In this document: positions 58,148-64,000 of the stretch, one piece after another | Numbering within the stretch: position 1 is the first letter of the stretch | Layout of the letters: each line of letters starts with the position of its first letter | NCBI RefSeq assembly: GCF_002798305.1 | Contig: NZ_PCGR01000003.1 | Span: 248,001-312,000 of the forward strand | Reading direction: 5' to 3' | Length of the DNA stretch: 64,000 nt | Source of the DNA: Chryseomicrobium excrementi | GTDB lineage: Bacteria > Bacillota > Bacilli > Bacillales_A > Planococcaceae | The notes under the pieces: generated by a model | Told to the model about the DNA's origin: nothing | Database searches by the model: none | What the model saw: only the letters and a program-made list of their open reading frames with translations | Position numbers and translations under genes: made by a program

Positions 58148-59668
58148 ATGGTTTATAAGTTTCCAAACACTGAAGGGGCAGTAGTAACATTCAAAGAACA
58201 ATATGATAACTACATCAACGGGAAGTGGACAGCACCGGTCAAAGGTCAATACTTTGAAAATGTAACCCCGGTAACAGGAAAAGTATTTACTAAGGTAGCT
58301 CGTTCAACCTCTGAAGATATTGATTTGGCATTAGATGCAGCTCACGCAGCAAAAGATAGTTGGGGAACCACATCTGTTGCTGAACGTGCAGTGATTTTAA
58401 ATAAGATCGCCGATCGTATGGAAGAAAACTTAGAAATGCTTGCAGTTGCCGAAACTTGGGACAACGGGAAAGCAGTACGTGAAACACTAAATGCAGATCT
58501 ACCGCTCGCTATTGATCACTTCCGGTACTTTGCAGGAGCTATCCGTGCACAAGAAGGAAATCTGAGTCAGATTGATAACAATACGGTAGCGTATCATTTC
58601 CATGAGCCGCTAGGAGTCGTAGGACAAATCATTCCTTGGAACTTCCCGATTTTGATGGCTGTGTGGAAACTAGCGCCGGCGCTTGCTGCAGGAAACTGTG
58701 TCGTATTGAAGCCAGCGGAGCAAACGCCTGCTTCTATTCTAGTGCTTATGGAGTTGATTGAAGACTTGCTGCCACCTGGGGTAGTGAATATCGTCAATGG
58801 TTTTGGTCTTGAAGCAGGAAAGCCACTTGCGTCGAGCCCTCGCATCGCAAAAATTGCGTTTACAGGTGAAACGACAACAGGTCGTTTAATCATGCAGTAT
58901 GCATCTCAAAATTTGATTCCTGTGACACTTGAACTGGGTGGTAAGTCACCAAACATTTTCTTTGAAGATATCATGGACAAAGACGATGCGTTCCTAGATA
59001 AAGCAGTAGAGGGCTTTGTGCTATTCGCTTTAAACCAAGGGGAAGTATGTACATGTCCATCTCGTGCGCTTATCCAAGAATCTATCTACGATAAATTCAT
59101 GGAAAAAGTATTGAAGCGAGTAGAGGCAATTGCTACTGGAAACCCGCTTGATCCGAATACGATGATGGGTGCACAGGCATCTACAGAGCAGATGGAAAAA
59201 ATCTTGTCTTACTTAGATATCGGGAAACAAGAAGGTGCTGAGTGTCTAGCAGGTGGAGAGCGTAATGACCTAGGCGGCGAATTTGCAGAAGGTTATTACA
59301 TCAAACCAACTGTCTTCAAAGGCCACAACAAAATGCGTATCTTCCAAGAAGAAATCTTTGGTCCAGTAGTTTCTGTTACGACGTTCAAGACGAAAGAAGA
59401 AGCGCTTGAAATTGCGAATGATACATTATACGGACTTGGGTCGGGTGTTTGGACCCGTGATATGAATACAGCGTACCGTTTCGGACGTGGTATTCAAGCA
59501 GGACGTGTGTGGACAAACTGTTACCATGCATACCCAGCACACGCTGCGTTTGGTGGATACAAAATGTCGGGTATCGGACGCGAAAATCATTTGATGATGC
59601 TAAGTCACTACCAACAGACAAAGAACCTGCTTGTATCATATGATGAAAACAAATTAGGATTCTTCTGA
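58148..59668 (+). CDS. NAD-dependent aldehyde dehydrogenase (AcoD/AldB-like)
   Basis: A 506-residue cytoplasmic enzyme oxidising acetaldehyde or a similar aldehyde. Motifs: [52 protein letters not shown] (catalytic Glu), [14 protein letters not shown] (Cys nucleophile) and [10 protein letters not shown]. Length and the EVCTCPSR sequence match the ExaC/AldB/AcoD group. The ATG at 58148 has GGGAG eight bases upstream; an ATG six bases earlier is closer than optimal. Followed after 22 bases by DUF779, its frequent partner. Confidence 0.92.
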   Translation: MVYKFPNTEGAVVTFKEQYDNYINGKWTAPVKGQYFENVTPVTGKVFTKVARSTSEDIDLALDAAHAAKDSWGTTSVAERAVILNKIADRMEENLEMLAVAETWDNGKAVRETLNADLPLAIDHFRYFAGAIRAQEGNLSQIDNNTVAYHFHEPLGVVGQIIPWNFPILMAVWKLAPALAAGNCVVLKPAEQTPASILVLMELIEDLLPPGVVNIVNGFGLEAGKPLASSPRIAKIAFTGETTTGRLIMQYASQNLIPVTLELGGKSPNIFFEDIMDKDDAFLDKAVEGFVLFALNQGEVCTCPSRALIQESIYDKFMEKVLKRVEAIATGNPLDPNTMMGAQASTEQMEKILSYLDIGKQEGAECLAGGERNDLGGEFAEGYYIKPTVFKGHNKMRIFQEEIFGPVVSVTTFKTKEEALEIANDTLYGLGSGVWTRDMNTAYRFGRGIQAGRVWTNCYHAYPAHAAFGGYKMSGIGRENHLMMLSHYQQTKNLLVSYDENKLGFF

Positions 59669-59690
59669 TCCCACCGAGGAGGTGATGGCG

Positions 59691-60050
59691 ATGACAGAAC
59701 GGGTTGTAGCGACGGACGCGGCACTAGATTTAATTACGCTGTTGACAGAAAAGCATGGTCCCGTGATGTTTCACCAGTCAGGAGGCTGTTGTGACGGTTC
59801 TTCTCCGATGTGTTATCCGGAAGGAGATTTGTTGATTGGGGATCAAGACATCTATCTTGGAACCATAGGCGGCGCCAAGTTCTACATCCATAAAAATCAG
59901 TTTGATTATTGGAAGCATACGCAACTAATCATCGATGTAGTCGATGGTCGAGGAGGTATGTTTTCTCTAGAGGGTGTAGAAGGCAAACGCTTCTTGACCA
60001 GATCCCGCGCATTCACGGCGGAAGAGAACAAAGAACTCCAAAATTCATAA
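59691..60050 (+). CDS. DUF779 protein, aldehyde dehydrogenase partner
   Basis: A 119-residue protein of DUF779: GPVMFHQSGGCCDGSSPMCYP near residues 24-44 with three cysteines (GGCCDG, C), then GGAKFYIHKNQFDYWKHTQLIIDVV. The family is strongly linked to acetaldehyde dehydrogenase genes and may be a metal- or thiol-binding accessory. The ATG at 59691 has GAGGAGG eight bases upstream. Likely cotranscribed with the dehydrogenase. Confidence 0.85.
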   Translation: MTERVVATDAALDLITLLTEKHGPVMFHQSGGCCDGSSPMCYPEGDLLIGDQDIYLGTIGGAKFYIHKNQFDYWKHTQLIIDVVDGRGGMFSLEGVEGKRFLTRSRAFTAEENKELQNS

Positions 60051-60055
60051 ATTAA

Positions 60056-60089
60056 ATGGCTCCTCCTTCATGGGAGGGGCTGTTTTTTG
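60056..60089 (+). terminator. Intrinsic terminator
   Basis: GCTCCTCCT and GGGAGGGGC pair with G-U pairs, followed by TTTTTT. Confidence 0.65.
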
Positions 60090-60120
60090 TATAATGGGAA
60101 CATGGACAAGGAGGATACCC

Positions 60121-60414
60121 ATGCAAATTGAATCTTATGAAGTAGAGCGACTTCTCGATCCGACTGGAATTGTAGAGGGCGATCGCTATGAATTTTTAAT
60201 TGGACTGGCTTATGACGAAGAAGATGAATTGTTTGAAGAGACAGATTCAATCGATGTGCGTGTCATCTTTGCTGATGACAGTAAAGGCAAACGCATCGCT
60301 CAAGCGCACTTTATCGACCGCACTACAGGAAAAGTCTTAGACTTTGAAATTGAAGAAGACGAATATACAACTCTTTTGGCATTTTGCCAGGAGCACTATA
60401 CAGAAGCAGAATGA
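60121..60414 (+). CDS. DUF6509-like small protein
   Basis: A 97-residue acidic soluble protein: YEVERLLDPTGIVEGDRYEFLIGL, EEDELFEETDSIDVRVIFAD and EEDEYTTLLAFCQEHYTEAE. The opening (ERLLDPTGI..G.RYEF) resembles DUF6509 proteins of Bacillales. A clear AAGGAGG precedes the ATG at 60121. It lies 19 bases upstream of the MurE-like gene and is probably cotranscribed. Function unknown. Confidence 0.6.
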   Translation: MQIESYEVERLLDPTGIVEGDRYEFLIGLAYDEEDELFEETDSIDVRVIFADDSKGKRIAQAHFIDRTTGKVLDFEIEEDEYTTLLAFCQEHYTEAE

Positions 60415-60433
60415 TAGGAATAGAGGTGAACTT

Positions 60434-61972
60434 ATGAAACTCACAGAAATTTTATCGGCTATTGATGTGGTTGATGTGAAAAATGAACAAGCGGTAGATA
60501 TTACAGGACTCGCCTATAACTCTCGCAAAGTAGAACCGGGGCACGTCTTTGTCTGTATCCGAGGTATCAAAGCAGATGGGCATAAATTCGCACCATCAGC
60601 TGTGGAAGCTGGAGCGGTAGCCTTACTTGTTGAGGAGTTCTTGCCGGAACTTTCTGTTCCTCAGTATTTGGTGAAAGACGCGCGCAGCAGTCTTGCTGCG
60701 TTAGCAGATGCTTATTTTAATCACCCGACCCAGAAGATGAAGACGATTGGTATCACAGCAACGAATGGCAAGACTTCGACTTCATTTATGGCGAACGCTA
60801 TCTTAGAAGAACAAGGCTTTAAAACCGGTCTTATCGGAACAGTAGTTGTGAAAATTGGAGACAAGGCAGAGCCCTCGGAATTGACGACGCCAGAATCACT
60901 TGATTTGCAGCGCTATTTTGCAGAGATGGTGGATGCGGATATTCAGCATGTCGTGATGGAGGTCTCTTCTTCGGCGTTAGAACTCGACCGTGTTGGTAGT
61001 GTGGATTTTGATATCGTCACTTTTAACAATATCAGCCGGGAGCATATCGACCTGCACTCTTCTTTTGAAAACTACGTGATGCACAAGTCAAAGCTAGTTA
61101 CACGAGCTGGTGCAGACAAAGTGGCCATCTTGAACTTGGATGACGCTTATTCAGCAGCGCTTCAAGATCAGACGGAAGCTCAAGTAGTTACGATTGGTGT
61201 GGAAAGTGAAGAAGCAGACATCCGTTGTACGAATCTCGATTTGTCTACAGGACGAGCTACTTTCACAGTGGCGATTGCGCGCACGATTGAAACGCCTCAA
61301 GGAACCATTCCACAAGGAGAGTTTACGGTCTCTTTAGGGACCCCGGGATATCACTCGGTTTATAACTCTTTAGTGGCGATTGCAATTGGTTTGCTATGCG
61401 ATGCATCGGTAGATACCATTCAACGAGCAATGGAAAACTTCACCGGAGTAGAGCGTCGTTTCGAGATGATTTTCGAAGAGAGCTTCAAAATTATCGATGA
61501 CCACTTCGCGAACAGCGGAAATATTGATATTACACTTGGAACACTCGAAAAGATGGACTATCGCAACTTGAAGCTTGTGTATGCCATTCGAGGAGACCGG
61601 GGAGTAACCGTCAACCGTGAAAATGCAGAGGCGATTGCTCGTTGGGCGCCGAAGCTCGGGCTCACAGAAGTGATTGCGACAATTAGTAAGTCACATGTAA
61701 CAGCAAAAGACGTCGTGGCGGAAGAAGAGAAAGCGGTCTTTTTAGAAGTTATGGAAGCTGCCGGGATTCAAGTGCATCTGCATGAAGAGTTACCAGATGC
61801 GGTGAAAGAGGGCTTGTCACAGGCTGAAGAACAGGATGTCTTATTACTTGCCGGATGCCAAGGTATGGACTACGGCGCGAAGTTTGCGCTTGAACAGCTT
61901 GCAGAGATGCAGCCTGCGCTAGACCGAGACAAATTATTCAAACCTCTTGCCACACGAGTGGCGGGAGTCTAA
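60434..61972 (+). CDS. MurE-like Mur ligase, divergent
   Basis: A 512-residue cytoplasmic Mur ligase. N-terminal domain with YNSRKVEPGHVFVCIRGIKADGH, ATP site GITATNGKTST (106-116), VVMEVSSSALELDRV, NNISREHIDLH and GTPGYHSVYNSLVAIAIGLL all follow MurE order. The C-terminal domain departs: where MurE has DYAHTPD the sequence reads DDHFANSGNIDITL, the GDRGVTVNRENA segment replaces the GDRDKxKRP block, and the DNPR motif that binds diaminopimelate is absent. It is thus a MurE paralogue with a different or unknown amino-acid substrate. The ATG at 60434 follows AGAGGTGA. Confidence 0.85.
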   Translation: MKLTEILSAIDVVDVKNEQAVDITGLAYNSRKVEPGHVFVCIRGIKADGHKFAPSAVEAGAVALLVEEFLPELSVPQYLVKDARSSLAALADAYFNHPTQKMKTIGITATNGKTSTSFMANAILEEQGFKTGLIGTVVVKIGDKAEPSELTTPESLDLQRYFAEMVDADIQHVVMEVSSSALELDRVGSVDFDIVTFNNISREHIDLHSSFENYVMHKSKLVTRAGADKVAILNLDDAYSAALQDQTEAQVVTIGVESEEADIRCTNLDLSTGRATFTVAIARTIETPQGTIPQGEFTVSLGTPGYHSVYNSLVAIAIGLLCDASVDTIQRAMENFTGVERRFEMIFEESFKIIDDHFANSGNIDITLGTLEKMDYRNLKLVYAIRGDRGVTVNRENAEAIARWAPKLGLTEVIATISKSHVTAKDVVAEEEKAVFLEVMEAAGIQVHLHEELPDAVKEGLSQAEEQDVLLLAGCQGMDYGAKFALEQLAEMQPALDRDKLFKPLATRVAGV

Positions 61973-61985
61973 CTAAGGATCAAAA

Positions 61986-62316
61986 AGCTGGGACAGAACT
62001 TAGCAAAGGCAGTTTCTCATTGAGAAACTGCCTTTAGTAATTTATCTCGCGTGCAGGGGAAGCGTTCCGCGGGCGCGGGCTGAGCCAAATCGAGTTGCGA
62101 ACGCCAGAAATCCCCATCAAAACCATTCACCCCAACCCAGGCAAAGAACGCCTCACTTGGTGCGCCTGGTTTTGATGAAATTTCTAGAGCGGCGTTCTTC
62201 ACATCTTAGAAAAGGTCTCAGCTCCCACTTTGATCCCGTTGGAGTCACCCCTGCACTCTTTTGATAGTATCACTCTCCACTAGTTTCAGTGACACATTGT
62301 AGTTCTGTCCCGGCCT
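61986..62316. repeat. 331-bp nested palindromic element with GGGACAGAACT ends
   Basis: Ends GGGACAGAACT (61990-62000) and AGTTCTGTCCC (62301-62311) form an inverted repeat. Further arms pair around the same centre (~62151): GTGCAGGGG/CCCCTGCAC (62051-62059 with 62248-62256), GAACGCC/GGCGTTC (62099 with 62191), AGAAAT/ATTTCT (62106 with 62180), ATCAAAACCA/TGGTTTTGAT (62116 with 62167) and CCAGGC/GCCTGG (62137 with 62164). Transcribed, it could fold as one long branched stem. Similar GGGACA-ended elements are, from memory, dispersed repeats in Bacillales. Confidence 0.75.
62005..62035 (+). terminator. Perfect hairpin after MurE-like gene
   Basis: AAAGGCAGTTTCTCA directly followed by T and its complement TGAGAAACTGCCTTT; 13-15 bp stem. 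The T-tract is short, so termination is likely but not certain. Confidence 0.5.
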
Positions 62317-62323
62317 CTTGTTT

Positions 62324-63049
62324 TTACCATTCGATGTCTTCATTTTTAGGGTAATCGACTGTCAATTGAATATCATGTACCGCGCTTTTTGTTTTGTTAG
62401 CTTCTGCAATGACCTTCTGCTTAAAGCTTTCATAGTCAGCGCCACCAACCACGATGCTGCGAGCGAGTCTTGGAAGCAGTACTTTGCGCTCTTCCTTCGG
62501 TACTTTTAGGAAAGAGACGGCCAGCATGTCGACGTATTGTGTCGCGTAGTCTTCTGTTGAACGTTGAGGGGAGAGTAGGGCCTGTTTAACGTCTGTAAAG
62601 TCCTCTTCAGGTAGCGTAATCTCTAATGCTTCGATAACTTTTGCTTGGAACAAACGAACTTCCATCGAATATACATGAAGATGCGGATGTTTAATATCTT
62701 CTCCAGCTAGACGGATAAAATCGTTCAATCCAAAAGCAGTGAAAAGCAGCTCTGGCCATAAAATCTTACAGCCAAAGTAGACATTGCGCTCCGGTGTGAT
62801 CATGTCTCGGTCTTTTAATAAGTCCCTCCGTGCCCCATTGGCTACTACCATCACTTCTTCTTTTCCTTTTCGTGCAGAAGCGATACGTAACAGTGTTTTA
62901 GTTAGACGTCTATGAGTGCTTTCATAATCATAAAATGCATTTTCCTCTCCAAGCAGATCAAACGAGGCTGTCAAAAACGCATCTAAATCCCAGATGTCGC
63001 CACTTACAGTAGCTCCTGTACTATAAGGTGTGGATTGAATCGATAACAT
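62324..63049 (-). CDS. Hypothetical protein, possibly DUF6904
   Basis: A 241-residue soluble protein without cysteine-rich, membrane or signal features. The opening (STPYSTGATVSGDIWDLDAFL) and YDYESTHRRLTKTLLRIASA recall DUF6904 proteins; this is a memory-based suggestion. Other segments: YFGCKILWPELLFTAFGLNDFI and HLHVYSMEVRLFQAKVIEAL. The N-terminal fold is probably an alpha/beta type with a helical C-terminus. Ribosome binding site AAAGGACG is moderate. Downstream of rluF on the same strand, 26 bases after its stop. Function unknown. Confidence 0.6.
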   Translation of the reverse strand: MLSIQSTPYSTGATVSGDIWDLDAFLTASFDLLGEENAFYDYESTHRRLTKTLLRIASARKGKEEVMVVANGARRDLLKDRDMITPERNVYFGCKILWPELLFTAFGLNDFIRLAGEDIKHPHLHVYSMEVRLFQAKVIEALEITLPEEDFTDVKQALLSPQRSTEDYATQYVDMLAVSFLKVPKEERKVLLPRLARSIVVGGADYESFKQKVIAEANKTKSAVHDIQLTVDYPKNEDIEW

Positions 63050-63075
63050 ACCAACACGTCCTTTCTTCAGATGAA

Positions 63076-63780
63076 TTACCGTTTTGGTTGATAGTCGAGC
63101 ATAGCAAACAATGTTTGTTTCTCATGATCGGTTAAATCGCGCCATTTACCGATTGGCAGATTCCCGAGTTCGATGTTCATAATACGTACACGTTGAAGGC
63201 GTTTAATGGTAAACCCTAATGCAGAACACATACGACGGATCTGTCGATTCAGTCCTTGTGTCAAGATGATGGAGAAAGTATGCGGCCCGAGCTGCTTTAC
63301 TTTACAAGGTTTCGTAACCGTATCTAAGATACGTACTCCCGATGCCATCTTCTCGAGAAAAGTTGATGTGATTCGTTCGTTAACGGTCACGATGTATTCT
63401 TTTTCATGTTCATTCTCAGAACGTAAGATTTCGTTGACGATGTCGCCGTCGTTAGTCAGTAAAATCAATCCGTCTGAATCTTTATCTAGTCTTCCGATAT
63501 GAAAGATACGCTGGTCGTGGTTGACGAAATCTACTATGTTACCTTCTATGTGCCGCTCAGTTGTACTTGTGATTCCTACCGGTTTGTTTAACGCGATGTA
63601 GACCAAGTCTTGTTCTTGAGATATGACCTTGCCATCTACAGTCACTTCATCTTCTGGTTGTACACGACTTCCCAGTTCTGCGGGAATACCGTTTATTAAA
63701 ACGCGACCATCTAAAATCCACTGATCTGCGCCGCGGCGTGAAACAATGCCAGCTTCCGCCAAATATTTGTTGATGCGCAT
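63076..63780 (-). CDS. rluF: 23S rRNA pseudouridine synthase RluF
   Basis: A 234-residue enzyme with S4 RNA-binding domain (MRINKYLAEAGIVSRRGADQ ... GRVLINGIPAELG) and RsuA/RluB-type catalytic domain: YIALNKPVGITSTTE, IFHIGRLDKDSDGLILLTND (catalytic Asp in GRLD) and LTQGLNRQIRRMCSALG. The N-terminal and catalytic sequences fit the RluF branch that modifies 23S rRNA U2604. AGGAGGCAT precedes the ATG. Confidence 0.9.
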   Translation of the reverse strand: MRINKYLAEAGIVSRRGADQWILDGRVLINGIPAELGSRVQPEDEVTVDGKVISQEQDLVYIALNKPVGITSTTERHIEGNIVDFVNHDQRIFHIGRLDKDSDGLILLTNDGDIVNEILRSENEHEKEYIVTVNERITSTFLEKMASGVRILDTVTKPCKVKQLGPHTFSIILTQGLNRQIRRMCSALGFTIKRLQRVRIMNIELGNLPIGKWRDLTDHEKQTLFAMLDYQPKR

Positions 63781-63791
63781 ACTATGCCTCC

Positions 63792-64000
63792 TTATTGATT
63801 CTTAAACAGTTTAAACCATCCTTTGTAGGTAAACCACACTAGCATACCGCCTGCAATCAAGAACATGAACAACAGCACACCGAAGTAGCCAAATGACCAG
63901 GACAACTCGGGCATATGCTCAAAATTCATTCCGTAGACACCTGCAATAAACGTTAAAGGAATGAAGACGGTCGAAACGATTGTCAGAGTCATCATAATTC
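63792..64000 (-). CDS. corA: CorA-type divalent cation channel, C-terminal end
   Basis: The minus-strand frame is open to the window edge. The visible 69 codons hold the two C-terminal helices of Cor[21 protein letters not shown] with the selectivity-filter motif G-M-N, then [21 protein letters not shown] and the short basic tail KLFKNQ. This is the pore end of a Mg2+/Co2+ channel; the cytoplasmic domain lies outside the window. Confidence 0.9.
   Translation of the reverse strand, partial: IMMTLTIVSTVFIPLTFIAGVYGMNFEHMPELSWSFGYFGVLLFMFLIAGGMLVWFTYKGWFKLFKNQ

Larger units (their letters stand above)
61973..62323. other. Intergenic region: no protein gene, large nested palindrome
   Basis: No supported reading frame. 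The whole region is taken up by the palindromic element described at 61986-62316, and it is richer in G+C than its surroundings. Confidence 0.75.

Overview
The window is 64 kb of a low-GC Gram-positive chromosome. Genes start behind AGGAGG-type ribosome binding sites, intrinsic hairpin/T-tract terminators are common, and the gene families (YhgE, KipI/KipA-type 5-oxoprolinase, YkuI, ykkC guanidine riboswitch with an SMR pair, MbcS, YitT, C30 carotenoid genes crtN/crtM/crtP) point to Bacillales, most likely a pigmented member of the Planococcaceae. The family assignment is an inference from gene content. I saw no rRNA, tRNA, CRISPR array, prophage or insertion sequence.

Layout. 1-2317: a YhgE/Pip membrane protein (cut by the window edge) and its TetR regulator, with two copies of one operator. 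2329-9018: a divergent oligopeptide-type ABC transporter with a fused OppD-OppF ATPase, two permeases with long N-terminal extensions, and a binding protein whose two halves appear to be in swapped order (circular permutation). 9021-13738: an RQC-like winged-helix protein and a pxpB-pxpC-iclR-pxpA 5-oxoproline operon. 13724-21461: signalling and membrane genes: PAS-GGDEF protein, a site-2-protease relative lacking its zinc ligands, PsiE, an ArsR regulator followed by two short paralogous genes with duplicated leaders, an M48 protease with ankyrin repeats, YdcF, DUF1292 and a GAF-STAS protein. 21632-26160: a 1264-residue SF1 helicase with a long coiled coil, overlapping a small partner gene. 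26159-30611: YlmD-like enzyme, YkuI-like EAL protein, a frameshifted MBL hydrolase, an epimerase and a HlyIII protein.

30778-39535 is a carotenoid cluster: two CrtN-type desaturases, CrtM, a CruF-type protein, an acyltransferase, a glycosyltransferase, a CrtP-type oxygenase and a GNAT protein. Three contiguous 11-bp direct repeats before the first gene resemble the operator architecture of B12-dependent CarH/LitR light regulators. 39548-42773 holds an RpiR regulator and a polar amino acid ABC transporter. 42756-46078 carries a small cysteine-rich protein, flavohaemoglobin with divergent NsrR, an SMR exporter pair under a guanidine-I riboswitch, and Ogt. 46082-50281 is an organic-acid uptake/activation operon (symporter pair, membrane protein, acyl-CoA synthetase) with TetR-like operators and a cre-like site. 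50354-64000 has a small charged protein, a hydroxyacyl-CoA dehydrogenase, a K+/H+ antiporter, a second EAL protein, MarR, TraB, an RNA methylase, YitT, an aldehyde dehydrogenase with DUF779, a MurE-like ligase, a 331-bp nested palindromic element, a DUF6904-like gene, RluF and the C-terminal end of CorA.

The strongest leads are the permuted binding protein (7190-8983), the ArsR/tandem short-protein locus (17233-18106), the CarH-like repeat operator (30910-30942), the nested palindrome (61986-62316), the zinc-ligand-less M50 protein (15877-16425) and the helicase pair (21632-26123).
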